The notes under the pieces are model-generated. The model saw only the letters and a list, made by a program, of their open reading frames with translations. It searched no databases and had not been told where the DNA came from. A stretch of 64,000 nucleotides of DNA, from NCBI RefSeq assembly GCF_014725735.1, contig NZ_CP061368.1:2681225-2745224 (forward strand), in the 5' to 3' direction. Both the position numbers and the translations under genes were made by a program. This document shows, piece after piece, positions 44,758-53,095 of the stretch (the stretch's first letter is position 1; the number at the start of each line of letters is the position of its first letter). Source of the DNA: Wenzhouxiangella sp. AB-CW3 (lineage in GTDB: Bacteria; Pseudomonadota; Gammaproteobacteria; Xanthomonadales; Wenzhouxiangellaceae).

Positions 44758-46410
44758 GTGCGCAGCGTCTCGATTGCCTGTATCGCCTTGTGGATACTGT
44801 CTGCGGGCAGCCTGTTTGCTGCCGAGCCGGGCATCGAGATCGATTTTCTCGACGACAAGACCGATCCCGGCGAGATCCTCCCGCAAGACGGCCACTGGGA
44901 AGCGGCCGAGCCACCGGGCGCGCTGTCGAACCGACACCGATGGTGGCGACTGCGGGTCGACCTGCCCGACACCGGCGAGCCTCATGTCCTGGTTCTGCGC
45001 GAGGCTTTCGATGGCCAGCTGACGATTTTCCTGCCGCCTGAGTATCAGCCCCAGATCCTGGGGGGATTCAGAACGGAGCCGCCCCTGATCGGCTCCCTGC
45101 ACCGCATGACCCTGGCCCTGCCGGAGCAGGCTGCGGAGCAGCCGGTGTTCGTGCGTGTCGACTCGGCGCGGAATCAGCCCATCGGAGTCGATATCCAGCC
45201 GCGCGCCAGCTGGCGCCAGGACGATATGACGCGCGTTCGCTATACCTCGGCAATTGCCGCCGGCTCGCTGGCCCTGGCACTTGCATGCGCCTTGTTTGCA
45301 TGGGCCCTGCGCCGCCGGGCATTCCTGCTCATGGCCGTGTGGGTACTGTCCGGGGCCTTTTATTTCCAGGTCATGTCCGGAGAGGTGACTGGCTGGTGGC
45401 CCTGGGCGACCTCGGGCCAGGACCTGATGCGCCTTAACAGCGTGATCATGAACATCGGCATCGTCGCCGGTTACATGGCGATGTACCGCTTTCTCGAGAT
45501 CCGACGGCATTTCCGGATCCTCAATCATGTTTTCCGCCTCCTGCTACTGCTGGCCGGGTTTGCCGTGCTCATCAACATCGTTGCCGGCGGCTCCTGGCTG
45601 GCCTCACAGGTCATCAATATCGTGTTGCTCCTGCTGGCCGGCACAACACTGACAGCCGCTCTCTTTCTGACCATGCGGCCGGGCAGCCAGGCCTGGTTCT
45701 TTCTTGTCGGATGGGGCGCACCAACGGCCGCAGGCATGGCGCGAGCCTGGTATTTCATGACCATACAGGGGACCCCCGTATGGCTGGAGTACCTGCACCC
45801 CATCGCTCATCTCAGTGGCGCGATGGTCTTGCTGCTTGCCACGGCTCGCGCGACCCGCTATGCCGAAAGAGAGATGCGGGATGCCCAGTCGCGCGCGCGA
45901 ACCGACCCGCTGACCGGACTTCCCAACCGTGCTGCCCTGGACTCCACGCTGAAGGCCCTGGTAAGAAGCACCGAGCATATTGGTCGGCCATTGAGCCTGC
46001 TGTTCCTGGACATTGATCATTTCAAGCCCATCAACGACCGACACGGTCATGCCATGGGCGATGCCTGCCTGAAGCACCTGGCCCGCATACTGCTCAGACA
46101 TGTGCGCATGAACGATCTGGTCGCACGATACGGCGGCGAAGAATTTGTACTGGTGCTGGAGGCCGACCGCGACACCGCTAGCCGAATCGCCGAGGAATTG
46201 CGACAAGCCGTGGCCGGGGAGGGCGAGGTCGTCGATGGCACCGCGATCGGAATGACAGTTTCCATTGGCGTTGCCGAGCATCGGCCAGGCGAGTCGGTGG
46301 AAAAACTGATGGCACGTGCCGACAAGGCACTGTACCGGGCCAAGCGCGGAGGTCGCAACAGGGTTGTGATCGCCGATCAACCCCGACTGACAAGAGGAGC
46401 ATTGCCATGA
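44758..46410 (+). CDS. Membrane diguanylate cyclase with periplasmic DISM-like sensor domain and GGDEF output
   Basis: About 550 residues. The signal peptide VRSVSIACIALWILSAGSLF leads into a periplasmic beta-rich domain (about 25-160, with WWRLRVDLPDTGEPHVLVL, typical of 7TMR-DISM sensors). Seven TM helices follow at about 170-370, then a short coil and a GGDEF domain. The active site is GGEEF (459-463), and an intact product-inhibition site RMND lies at 450-453, exactly five residues before it. It therefore should make cyclic di-GMP and be feedback-controlled. The start GTG at 44758 has AAGGGA five bases upstream. It overlaps the next gene by 4 bp. Confidence 0.9.
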   Translation: MRSVSIACIALWILSAGSLFAAEPGIEIDFLDDKTDPGEILPQDGHWEAAEPPGALSNRHRWWRLRVDLPDTGEPHVLVLREAFDGQLTIFLPPEYQPQILGGFRTEPPLIGSLHRMTLALPEQAAEQPVFVRVDSARNQPIGVDIQPRASWRQDDMTRVRYTSAIAAGSLALALACALFAWALRRRAFLLMAVWVLSGAFYFQVMSGEVTGWWPWATSGQDLMRLNSVIMNIGIVAGYMAMYRFLEIRRHFRILNHVFRLLLLLAGFAVLINIVAGGSWLASQVINIVLLLLAGTTLTAALFLTMRPGSQAWFFLVGWGAPTAAGMARAWYFMTIQGTPVWLEYLHPIAHLSGAMVLLLATARATRYAEREMRDAQSRARTDPLTGLPNRAALDSTLKALVRSTEHIGRPLSLLFLDIDHFKPINDRHGHAMGDACLKHLARILLRHVRMNDLVARYGGEEFVLVLEADRDTASRIAEELRQAVAGEGEVVDGTAIGMTVSIGVAEHRPGESVEKLMARADKALYRAKRGGRNRVVIADQPRLTRGALP

Positions 46411-47222
46411 CCCCCTACTTTCCGGCCGAAGGGCTGAAAGCCGGAGACGTCCTGCTGATGAAAGGCATTGGCCAGGTTTCGGATCTCATCGCCTGGTTCG
46501 GTGATTCGATCTACAGCCACGCCGCCATCATGTGTTCATCAACACATTTTGTCGAAGCTGCCAACCCGACCTCGCGCGAGGTTGCACTGGCCGACCGCCT
46601 GCAACAGACCGAGTACTACGATTTCATCGACGCCTGGCGCCCCACGAATAGCCAGGGGCTGGCGTTGAATAACGCACAGCGCCAGGCTTTGGCCGACAGC
46701 GTCATGCAACAGCTGGACGTACCCTACCCCTTGAACGATCTGCTGCAACTGGCTGTGTTCGCGGTCTTGAGAAACAAGATTCCGATGGATGACAAGCTGC
46801 GCTGGCTGCTGCATGAACTGATCAATCTTCTACTGAAATTCGACCCCGGACACATGGTCTGCAGCGAGCTGGTCTACTACGCCATGCAGCAGGCGAAACT
46901 ACCGCCCACCATACTCGTGGCGGCCGAGCTGGACCAGCCCTTTCCCGACATCGATGTGACCAAACTGATCGAGGAGTGGCTGCAGGATCGTCACAGCAAT
47001 GCAGATTCCGTCAGTCTGGCCGCACCGCCGGCGCAGCCCTCGATCTCATCCAGCGTACTGGACCAGCACTACCAGACGTTTCGAAAGCAACGCATGACAT
47101 CAACGCCGGGATTCAACCCGTATCCAATCTCCGACCCCAACCCTGCCAATGTCATGCCGGTGGATATCGAAACCAGTCCGCAACTGCGGTGTCTTGGCCG
47201 GCTTGCGCTGGGTCGGTCATGA
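46407..47222 (+). CDS. Permuted papain-like amidase/peptidase (YiiX/YebB-type NlpC-P60 relative)
   Basis: 271 residues, no signal peptide. LKAGDVLLMKGIGQVSDLIAWFG opens the fold. IYSHAAIM provides the catalytic His near 38. HMVCSELVYYAMQQAKL provides the catalytic Cys near 152. This permuted order, His before Cys, is that of the YiiX/LRAT-like group, which often acts on lipids or peptidoglycan peptides. The C-terminal 80 residues are Ser/Pro-rich and of unknown role. Its ATG overlaps the TGA of the diguanylate cyclase gene (ATGA), so the two proteins are made together. Confidence 0.72.
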   Translation: MTPYFPAEGLKAGDVLLMKGIGQVSDLIAWFGDSIYSHAAIMCSSTHFVEAANPTSREVALADRLQQTEYYDFIDAWRPTNSQGLALNNAQRQALADSVMQQLDVPYPLNDLLQLAVFAVLRNKIPMDDKLRWLLHELINLLLKFDPGHMVCSELVYYAMQQAKLPPTILVAAELDQPFPDIDVTKLIEEWLQDRHSNADSVSLAAPPAQPSISSSVLDQHYQTFRKQRMTSTPGFNPYPISDPNPANVMPVDIETSPQLRCLGRLALGRS

Positions 47223-47331
47223 CAAGTGTTATTCCATTTGATTCTGACTAACCCATTAGTAGAAAAGGGTATTACTGCTGGACCGCAAGACTGAGTAGAC
47301 TCCCTCGACTTTGAATCGAGGGTTTGCTCCG

Positions 47332-47985
47332 ATGCAGTGGTTTTTGACCTCCGGCGGCATTCGCAGTTGCCGTGTCTTGCTGATGCTGATCAGTCTGCTC
47401 CTGTCGATACACTCTCTGGCAAGTCAGACCGGCGAGGACTCCTATTCCCTGGAAACGACAACTCCGGACAATGGATCTGGAGGCATCTATCTGGAACTGA
47501 CCAGCCGTGACAATCACATTGCAATTGGCTCATTCGATATCTATCTCGAAGCCAGCGCCGGTACCGTACTGCCTGTACACGTCTACACCCGTTCCGGAAG
47601 TTACCAGGGTCATGAGCTGAATGCCGACTCCTGGGAGCTGCTGGGCATCATGGATACTGAAGTGGCCAGCGATCACACCCCGGTGACGGTTTCGCTGCCC
47701 GAACCGGTGCGAATGCCCCCGCGTGACACCAGGGCCTTTCATCTGCTGGCAGTTTCAGCCTCCATACAGGAAGGCATCCGATACACCGGCACCGTCTTCG
47801 AGCATCCGACAACCCAGTACGAGAACGCCCACCTCCAACTCTTTAGCGAACTGGGCACCATTGCGACCCAACCATTTCAAGACCGGCTTTTCAGCCCCCG
47901 CACCTTCTCCGGTGCAGTTCACTACCGCGTCCTGCCCCACACGATTTTCAGAAGTCGTTTCGAGGACGAGGAGAACAGCCATTGA
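47332..47985 (+). CDS. Secreted protein of unknown function with beta-sandwich-like body
   Basis: 217 residues. The N-terminus MQWFLTSGGIRSCRVLLMLI plus SLLLSIHSLASQ is a signal peptide. The mature part, GIYLELTSRDNHIAIGSFDIYLEA then VLPVHVYTRSGSYQG, ENAHLQLFSELG and FSGAVHYRV, reads as a lectin-like beta-sandwich. It ends IFRSRFEDEENSH; I recall similar short terminal F-x-x-x-F-E endings on secreted proteins of related genera but cannot confirm this. The ATG at 47332 has GAGGG nine bases upstream. It stands alone between the amidase gene and the DUF1538 operon. Confidence 0.55.
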   Translation: MQWFLTSGGIRSCRVLLMLISLLLSIHSLASQTGEDSYSLETTTPDNGSGGIYLELTSRDNHIAIGSFDIYLEASAGTVLPVHVYTRSGSYQGHELNADSWELLGIMDTEVASDHTPVTVSLPEPVRMPPRDTRAFHLLAVSASIQEGIRYTGTVFEHPTTQYENAHLQLFSELGTIATQPFQDRLFSPRTFSGAVHYRVLPHTIFRSRFEDEENSH

Positions 47986-48127
47986 CCCGGCAGGTATTTG
48001 GGCTACGTTCAGCCGCCGTGCGGGTCACCTGCGAGCACGTCGACTGAATCTCTGACAGCATCCTGCAGATGGCATCCTTTCTGTCGGGTTAGACTCAGGG
48101 GACCAGACGGCCGCTGAGTTTTCTCCA

Positions 48128-48883
48128 TTGAGCCTGCTTCACAGTCTATTCAGGCAAATGCTCTCTTCGATGCGCGACCTCGCACCGGTCGTGATCGTCT
48201 TCAGCCTTTTCCAGTTGCTGGTCATTCGCCAGCCCTTGCCGCCACATATCGGCGTGGCCGAGTTGATCATTGGCCTCATCAGCGTCCTGGTCGGCCTGAC
48301 CCTGTTCGTCAAGGGACTTGAGGTCGGGCTGTTTCCGGTTGGCGAGAACCTGGCCCATGCCTTTGCCCGCAAGGCCTCGGTGTTCTGGCTGATCCTGTTT
48401 GCTTTCTTCCTGGGATTCGGAACAACCATTGCCGAACCGGCGCTGACCGCCGTGGCGGCCAAAGCGGGGGTGGTCATGTCCGATGCGGCGTTAATTGCCG
48501 GCCATGACGAAGCGCAGCGGCAGTTTGCCATCACCCTGCGCATCGTTGTCGCACTGTCGGTGGGCAGCGCCGTAGTCCTGGGCGTGTTGCGTATCCTCAA
48601 GGACTGGACGCTACACTACCTGATCATTGCCGGTTACGCGCTGGTGCTGGTGCTGACCGCCTTCGCGCCTGAAGAGATCGTCGGCATTGCCTACGATTCC
48701 GGCGGAGTCACGACCTCTACCATCACCGTGCCGCTGGTCGCCGCTCTCGGCGTGGGTCTGGCCACGGCCATCAGGGGACGCAACCCCATGCTCGACGGCT
48801 TCGGCCTGATCGCGTTTGCCTCGGTCATGCCGATCATCTTCGTGCTTTTGTTTGGACTGATCGGTTTCGGGGGTGGCGCATGA
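48128..48883 (+). CDS. DUF1538 membrane protein, subunit A
   Basis: 251 residues with about seven TM helices. Two conserved loops stand out: [19 protein letters not shown] near 97-115 and [22 protein letters not shown] near 180-201. These DUF1538 hallmarks look like re-entrant, ion- or substrate-binding loops. The next gene's product has both loops as well, so the two genes encode homologous halves that are fused in some bacteria. The frame begins at TTG (48128); an ATG at 48158 is an alternative. It overlaps the next gene by 4 bp. Transport is inferred; no substrate is known to me. Confidence 0.85.
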   Translation: MSLLHSLFRQMLSSMRDLAPVVIVFSLFQLLVIRQPLPPHIGVAELIIGLISVLVGLTLFVKGLEVGLFPVGENLAHAFARKASVFWLILFAFFLGFGTTIAEPALTAVAAKAGVVMSDAALIAGHDEAQRQFAITLRIVVALSVGSAVVLGVLRILKDWTLHYLIIAGYALVLVLTAFAPEEIVGIAYDSGGVTTSTITVPLVAALGVGLATAIRGRNPMLDGFGLIAFASVMPIIFVLLFGLIGFGGGA

Positions 48884-49701
48884 ACGAGGCCCTGACCATC
48901 CTGCGCACCACGCTGTTCGACCTGATGCCGATCCTGGCGGTGATCTTCGGCTTCCAGTACCTGGTCATACGCAAGCCGGCTCCCCATTTAAGGCGTGTAC
49001 TGCTTGGCCTTTTCCTGGTGTTCCTGGGCCTGGCGCTGTTCCTGTTCGGCCTGGAAACCGCCCTGTTCCCGCTGGGCGCCGTCATGGCCGAACAACTCAC
49101 CAGCCCCGAGTTTTTGCCCACGCTGGCCGAAGGAATGGAGCGTCACTGGACTCACTATTACTGGGTCTACCTGTTCGCCTTCGCGATTGGTGCCAGCACC
49201 ACCATTGCCGAGCCAGCCCTGATTGCCGTGTCGCTCAAGGCCGGCAAGGTCTCCGGCGGCACCATCGACCCGTTCGTGCTGCGCATTGCGGTCGCTATCG
49301 GCATGGCCTTCGGTATCACTCTGGGCAGCTGGCGCATCATTACCGGAACGCCACTGCATTACATGGTCATGGGCGCCTACGCGCTGGTCATCATCCAGAC
49401 CCTGCGTTCACCAAAATTCATCATCCCGCTGGCCTTCGATTCTGGCGGGGTCACCACCTCGACCATCACCGTGCCGATCATTGCCGCACTGGGTTTGAGC
49501 CTGGCCAGCGCCATACCTGGCCGCAGCCCGATACTGGATGGCTTCGGCATGATTGCCCTGGCCTGCCTGTTCCCGATCATCACGGTGATGGCCTATGCCC
49601 AGATCGCCGAATGGCGTCAGCGCCGAATCAGGGCAAGACAGGAATCGCCGCCGGCACGAACCGGCCACAACCAAGGAGATACGCCATGGGACTCAAACTG
49701 A
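48880..49701 (+). CDS. DUF1538 membrane protein, subunit B
   Basis: 273 residues with about seven TM helices. It repeats the hallmarks of subunit [21 protein letters not shown] near 106-125, [20 protein letters not shown] near 185-204, and [20 protein letters not shown] near the end. A basic tail ([11 protein letters not shown]) faces the cytoplasm by the positive-inside rule. Its ATG overlaps the subunit A stop (ATGA). The last 16 bp overlap the P-II gene, so all three are one translationally linked operon, which suggests the P-II protein gates or senses this membrane complex. Confidence 0.87.
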   Translation: MNEALTILRTTLFDLMPILAVIFGFQYLVIRKPAPHLRRVLLGLFLVFLGLALFLFGLETALFPLGAVMAEQLTSPEFLPTLAEGMERHWTHYYWVYLFAFAIGASTTIAEPALIAVSLKAGKVSGGTIDPFVLRIAVAIGMAFGITLGSWRIITGTPLHYMVMGAYALVIIQTLRSPKFIIPLAFDSGGVTTSTITVPIIAALGLSLASAIPGRSPILDGFGMIALACLFPIITVMAYAQIAEWRQRRIRARQESPPARTGHNQGDTPWDSN

Positions 49702-50024
49702 TCGTTGCTTTCGTGGAGCCGGATCGAACCGAGGAGCTGTTGGCCGAAGCGCGCAAGGTCGGCGCCGGCGGTGCGACTGTCATGAGCCATGCCCGAGGCG
49801 AGGGCAGGAACACGGTCAAGGGAGTCTTCGGCCTGGAAATCGCGGCCCAGCGCGATGTGCTCTTGATGCTGGTGGACCAATCCCGTGCCGAACGGGTGCT
49901 CAGGCGATTGGCCGAGGTCGGAGAGTTCGACGACCGTCCGGGCACCGGCATCGCCCTCAAGCTCGATGTTGAAGACGCGCTGGGCGTTCGCGATCAGATG
50001 GCCGATGTGCTCAAGCGCACCTGA
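49686..50024 (+). CDS. P-II family regulatory protein in the DUF1538 operon
   Basis: 112 residues, the standard P-II size and ferredoxin-like pattern: [29 protein letters not shown], then ATVMSHARGEGRN, then the C-terminal ALKLDVEDALGV (quoted in short pieces). The T-loop region, VKGVFGLEIAAQRD, lacks the uridylylated Tyr51 of GlnB/GlnK. The basic ligand-binding motif and the Q-loop are also altered, so it is not a classical nitrogen sensor. AAGGAG seven bases before the ATG marks strong translation. Its place after two DUF1538 subunits suggests it controls them, as GlnK controls AmtB; this is inference. Confidence 0.82.
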   Translation: MGLKLIVAFVEPDRTEELLAEARKVGAGGATVMSHARGEGRNTVKGVFGLEIAAQRDVLLMLVDQSRAERVLRRLAEVGEFDDRPGTGIALKLDVEDALGVRDQMADVLKRT

Positions 50025-50049
50025 TTGCATATCCTGGCTTGTTTTTCGA

Positions 50050-50209
50050 AACCGCAGATGAACGCGGATAAACGCAGATTCACGGGCATACAGGGGCAAT
50101 TCGTGGGGGCATGAGATCCCGGGTAAAACAAGAATCATTGCCCCCATTGCCCATTCTTGATCCATCTGTAAGATCTACAATCTGCGTTAATCCGCGTTCA
50201 TCTGCGGTT
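50050..50209. repeat. 30-bp inverted repeat between the two P-II genes
   Basis: The arms at 50050-50079 and 50180-50209 match at 29 of 30 positions, separated by 100 bp. The arm reads AACCGCAGATGAACGCGGAT and onwards, a type of intergenic repeat I know from many genomes. The spacer also has partly complementary segments, GGGGCAAT near 50095 and TTGCCCCCATTGCCC near 50139, so the whole 160 bp could fold as one long hairpin. It lies between convergent genes, so it may serve as a two-way terminator. Confidence 0.9.
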
Positions 50210-50319
50210 CCAAAGAATCCGCCTGGAAGAGGGCTGAATCATATGAGCAATCAGGTAAACGTACGGATGAGCCGCCGCCTGGTTCGGGTTCGCGATGACC
50301 AGTTGTCGTCACCGGCCTA

Positions 50320-50658
50320 TCAGCCCTGCTCCTGCAGCGCCTTGATGTGATCGCCCAGACCGGTCGCGCGACTGACATCGAGTTCCAACGCCACCCCGGT
50401 GTGCTTGCTCTCGTCGAGCTCGCCGGCCTCGGTGATTGCATCCATCACCGCGGCGGATCGACTGGCTTCGACCAAATACAGCAGGATATTGCGCGCCCCG
50501 AGGTACTCGAGGCCGAAGAAGGTCAGGTGTCGGTGCAGCCCCTGGCCACGGGCCTGGGGAATGATCGTGGCACCGGATGCCCCCGCTGCACGAGCTGCTT
50601 CCATGACGGCCTCGACCTTCTGGTCATCGATCATGGCCATAATCAGTTTGAAGTTCAT
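50320..50658 (-). CDS. Second P-II family protein, opposite the DUF1538 operon
   Basis: 112 residues, the same length as the P-II protein from 49686-50024. It starts MNFKLIMAMIDDQKVEAVMEAARAAGA and includes GASGATIIPQARGQGLHRH, FFGLEYLGARNILLYLVEAS and HTGVALELDVSRATGL (pieces). The two share the pattern K-L-I, A-R-G-x-G, F-G-L-E, G-x-A-L-x-L-D-V, so they are paralogues. T-loop residues differ (HLTFFGLEYLGARN), and there is again no Tyr51. The ATG at 50658 is preferred over upstream in-frame options because it matches the fold. The convergent placement hints at separate control of two partners of one membrane system. Confidence 0.78.
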   Translation of the reverse strand: MNFKLIMAMIDDQKVEAVMEAARAAGASGATIIPQARGQGLHRHLTFFGLEYLGARNILLYLVEASRSAAVMDAITEAGELDESKHTGVALELDVSRATGLGDHIKALQEQG

Positions 50659-50704
50659 GTTCAGATCCCGTCCGGCACTTGCATGGTCAGCTAATATTAA
50701 ACCG

Positions 50705-50732
50705 GCAACGAAATACCTACGGTATTCGTTGC
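50705..50732 (-). promoter_or_regulatory. Imperfect palindrome upstream of the second P-II gene
   Basis: GCAACG-AA-ATACC and GGTAT-TC-GTTGC form a nearly perfect stem around TAC, with one bulged base. It sits 47-74 bp before the P-II start codon, next to an AT-rich TAATATTA that could be a -10. It may be an operator or the base of a leader hairpin. Confidence 0.4.
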
Positions 50733-50944
50733 GCGGCATTTGCGGCACATGTCCGAAAATGCCTTCGCTTCGCGGCCCCGGCCGTTCCAGCCGGGTTAAT
50801 AGTATTGATACAGTAGCAACCGGTGCTCAAGATCATACCCCATCACCGCCTGCCGCTGCCTGACAGCCTGGACCTTGCGCCCATGCCGCGTGACTTGAAG
50901 GCTCGCTGGCCATTGCGCAGGCCCAAAACAGAGGAAGCCCACGG

Positions 50945-51919
50945 ATGCGCCAGGTCACTCTACGTTGCGAGAACTGGAATCTCCATTCTCCATTCATCAT
51001 TACCGGCCATGTCTTCACCGTAGCCGAGATCCTGTATGTGGAGATCGCCGATGACAGGCATGTGGGCCGGGGAGAGGCCAGCGGCGTCTATTACCTGGGC
51101 GAGACCGCCCAGAGCATGCTCGAGCAGGCCGAAAGCGTTCGCTCGGCCCTGGAGGGCGGTGCCGGACGGGAAGTGCTGCTGTCGCTTCTGCCGGCGGGCG
51201 GGGCGCGCAATGCGATCGACTGCGCCCTGTGGGATCTGGAGGCTCGCCGTAGCGGCCAGCGCGTGTGGGAACTGGCTGGGATCAGCCCTCGCGCTATCAC
51301 CACATTCCAGACCGTCAGTCTGGACTCGCCTGACCGCATGGCCGCCGCGGCCAGCCGAATTGCCGGAGAGAAGATCAAGGTCAAACTCGACGGCGATCAG
51401 GCACTGGAGCGAATTGCCGCGGTACGCCGTGCCCGTCAGCAGGCCGAGATCATCGTCGACGCGAACCAGGGCTGGACCTTTGAACAACTGCAGACACTGG
51501 CACCGGCATTTCGTGATCTGAGGATCGCCATGATCGAGCAGCCACTGCCCCGCGGCGACGATGAAGTGCTGGAGGACTATATGCCGCCATTGCCCTTGTG
51601 CGCCGATGAGTCCTGCCTGGATCGCTCAGAGTTCGAGGTAGCTGCCAGCCGATACCAGATGATCAACATCAAGCTCGACAAGACGGGCGGGCTGACGGAG
51701 GCCCTGGCGCTGGCCCGACTGGCCAGGGATCACGGCCTGGAACTGATGGTCGGCAACATGGTGGGAACCTCCCTGGCCATGGCGCCGGGCTATGTCGTTG
51801 CCCAGCTGTGCCGATACGCCGATCTGGACGGCCCCCTGTTGCTGGAAAGCGACCGCGAATGTGCCATGTCGTTCGAGAAGGGCCGTGTTTCACCCCCGCA
51901 AAAAGCGCTTTGGGGCTGA
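50945..51919 (+). CDS. dgcA: Enolase-superfamily racemase/epimerase, N-acetyl-D-glutamate racemase DgcA
   Basis: 324 residues of the muconate-lactonizing/Ala-Glu-epimerase branch. Catalytic features are KVKLDGD (K-x-K base), VDANQGW and EQPL with ADES (metal-binding D-E-D), and the second lysine in NIKLDKTGG. The DUF1611 neighbour, 12 bp downstream, makes the DgcN-DgcA pair known to convert D-glutamate through N-acetyl-D-glutamate to N-acetyl-L-glutamate. On its own the gene would be called an L-Ala-D/L-Glu epimerase, the older annotation for the same group. Start ATG at 50945 is five bases after a GGA. Confidence 0.85.
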   Translation: MRQVTLRCENWNLHSPFIITGHVFTVAEILYVEIADDRHVGRGEASGVYYLGETAQSMLEQAESVRSALEGGAGREVLLSLLPAGGARNAIDCALWDLEARRSGQRVWELAGISPRAITTFQTVSLDSPDRMAAAASRIAGEKIKVKLDGDQALERIAAVRRARQQAEIIVDANQGWTFEQLQTLAPAFRDLRIAMIEQPLPRGDDEVLEDYMPPLPLCADESCLDRSEFEVAASRYQMINIKLDKTGGLTEALALARLARDHGLELMVGNMVGTSLAMAPGYVVAQLCRYADLDGPLLLESDRECAMSFEKGRVSPPQKALWG

Positions 51920-51931
51920 TATGCTGTTCTG

Positions 51932-52966
51932 ATGTCCGAGACGACCCGAATCCGACTCAATGCGCCCTACCTGTTGCTGATCGGCACCGAATCCCGACCC
52001 ACTTTTGCCAAGACCGCCATGGGCCTGGTGCAGTGGTGCCCGGACAAGGTGATCGGACAGCTGCGCTTCGAAGGCTGCGAGCTGGATCTGGGTGTGCCCG
52101 ACGTGAGTGTGACCGAAGCGGCCCGGTCCGACTGCGGCAGTCTGGTCGTGGGGGTTGCACCCGTAGGCGGCAAGGTGCCGGACTCGTGGTGGAGCGTGAT
52201 GGAACAGGCCGCTCGCGCCGGCATCGATGTTGTCAGCGGCCTGCATCTGCGCCTGGACGATCATCCAGGTCTGGTCGCCGCCGCCAAGGCCGGCAACGCC
52301 CGTCTGATCGACGTTCGTATACCACCCGCCGATCTCCCCGTAGGCAGCGGCAAGCCGCGCTCGGGTCGACGCATACTAACCGTCGGCGCCGATTGCGCCA
52401 TCGGCAAGAAGTACACGGCCCTGGCGCTCCACCGCGCGCTCGCCCGGGCCGGGGCTGATGCCACCTACCGGGCAACCGGGCAGACCGGCATCATGATTGC
52501 CGGCGAAGGCATCCCCATCGACTCCGTGGTTGCGGATTTCATCTCCGGTGCCGCCGAGGTGCTGTCGCCGGACAATCAACCCGATCACTTCGACATCATC
52601 GAGGGCCAGGGCTCGATTTTTCATCCCGGCTACTCCGGCGTGGCCCTGGGCCTGCTCCATGGTTCGCAGCCCGACGGCTTTGTCGTCTGCCACGATCCCC
52701 TGCGTGAAAGCGTCTCCGGCTGGCCGCATTTCGGCCTGCCGTCGCTCGAGGAGGTGATGGACGCTCATGTGCGCATGGGGCAACGCACCAACGCCCGCAT
52801 CCGGTGTGTCGGCATCTCGGTCAACACTTCCAGCCTGTCGACCGAAGATCGGGCCACCTGCCTGAAGCAGCTTGCACGGCAAACCGGCCTGCCCTGCGTC
52901 GATCCGCTGATCGACGGATGCGATGCCATCGCCCGCCACCTGCTGGACGAATTGACCGGACGATAA
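51932..52966 (+). CDS. dgcN: DUF1611 family D-glutamate N-acetyltransferase DgcN
   Basis: 344 residues with an N-terminal Rossmann-like part and a C-terminal P-loop domain, ILTVGADCAIGKKYTALAL near 148-166 (a GxxxxGKK-type nucleotide or CoA loop). RATGQTGIMIAGEGIPIDSVVADF, DHFDIIEGQGSIFHPGYSGV and VVCHDPLR are typical of DUF1611 proteins. In the DgcN-DgcA pathway it acetylates D-glutamate for use as carbon and nitrogen source, so the pair may recycle D-glutamate from peptidoglycan. It sits immediately after dgcA on the same strand. Confidence 0.85.
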   Translation: MSETTRIRLNAPYLLLIGTESRPTFAKTAMGLVQWCPDKVIGQLRFEGCELDLGVPDVSVTEAARSDCGSLVVGVAPVGGKVPDSWWSVMEQAARAGIDVVSGLHLRLDDHPGLVAAAKAGNARLIDVRIPPADLPVGSGKPRSGRRILTVGADCAIGKKYTALALHRALARAGADATYRATGQTGIMIAGEGIPIDSVVADFISGAAEVLSPDNQPDHFDIIEGQGSIFHPGYSGVALGLLHGSQPDGFVVCHDPLRESVSGWPHFGLPSLEEVMDAHVRMGQRTNARIRCVGISVNTSSLSTEDRATCLKQLARQTGLPCVDPLIDGCDAIARHLLDELTGR

Positions 52967-53043
52967 CCGAAATCATCCTAACTCCAGGAAAGGGTCCAGC
53001 ACTCCGCCACCGGTACATCTGGCAAGTGGGGCCGTCTTGAAAC

Positions 53044-53071
53044 GGTCCCGGTCAGCGATGCCGCCGGGACC
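53044..53071. terminator. Stem-loop between convergent dgcN and clpB
   Basis: GGTCCCGG (53044-53051) pairs exactly with CCGGGACC (53064-53071) across a 12-base loop. It lies in the 129-bp gap between the two stop codons. There is no T-run on either side, so termination by this hairpin alone is uncertain. Confidence 0.45.
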
Positions 53072-53095
53072 CGCGGTTCAACCAGCCAATCTGCC

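Noticed and set aside
48873-50024. 383-codon frame covering the P-II gene and running through DUF1538 subunit B
   Set aside because: Only the last 112 codons are real (P-II from 49686, with its own AAGGAG). The rest is a shadow frame of subunit B.
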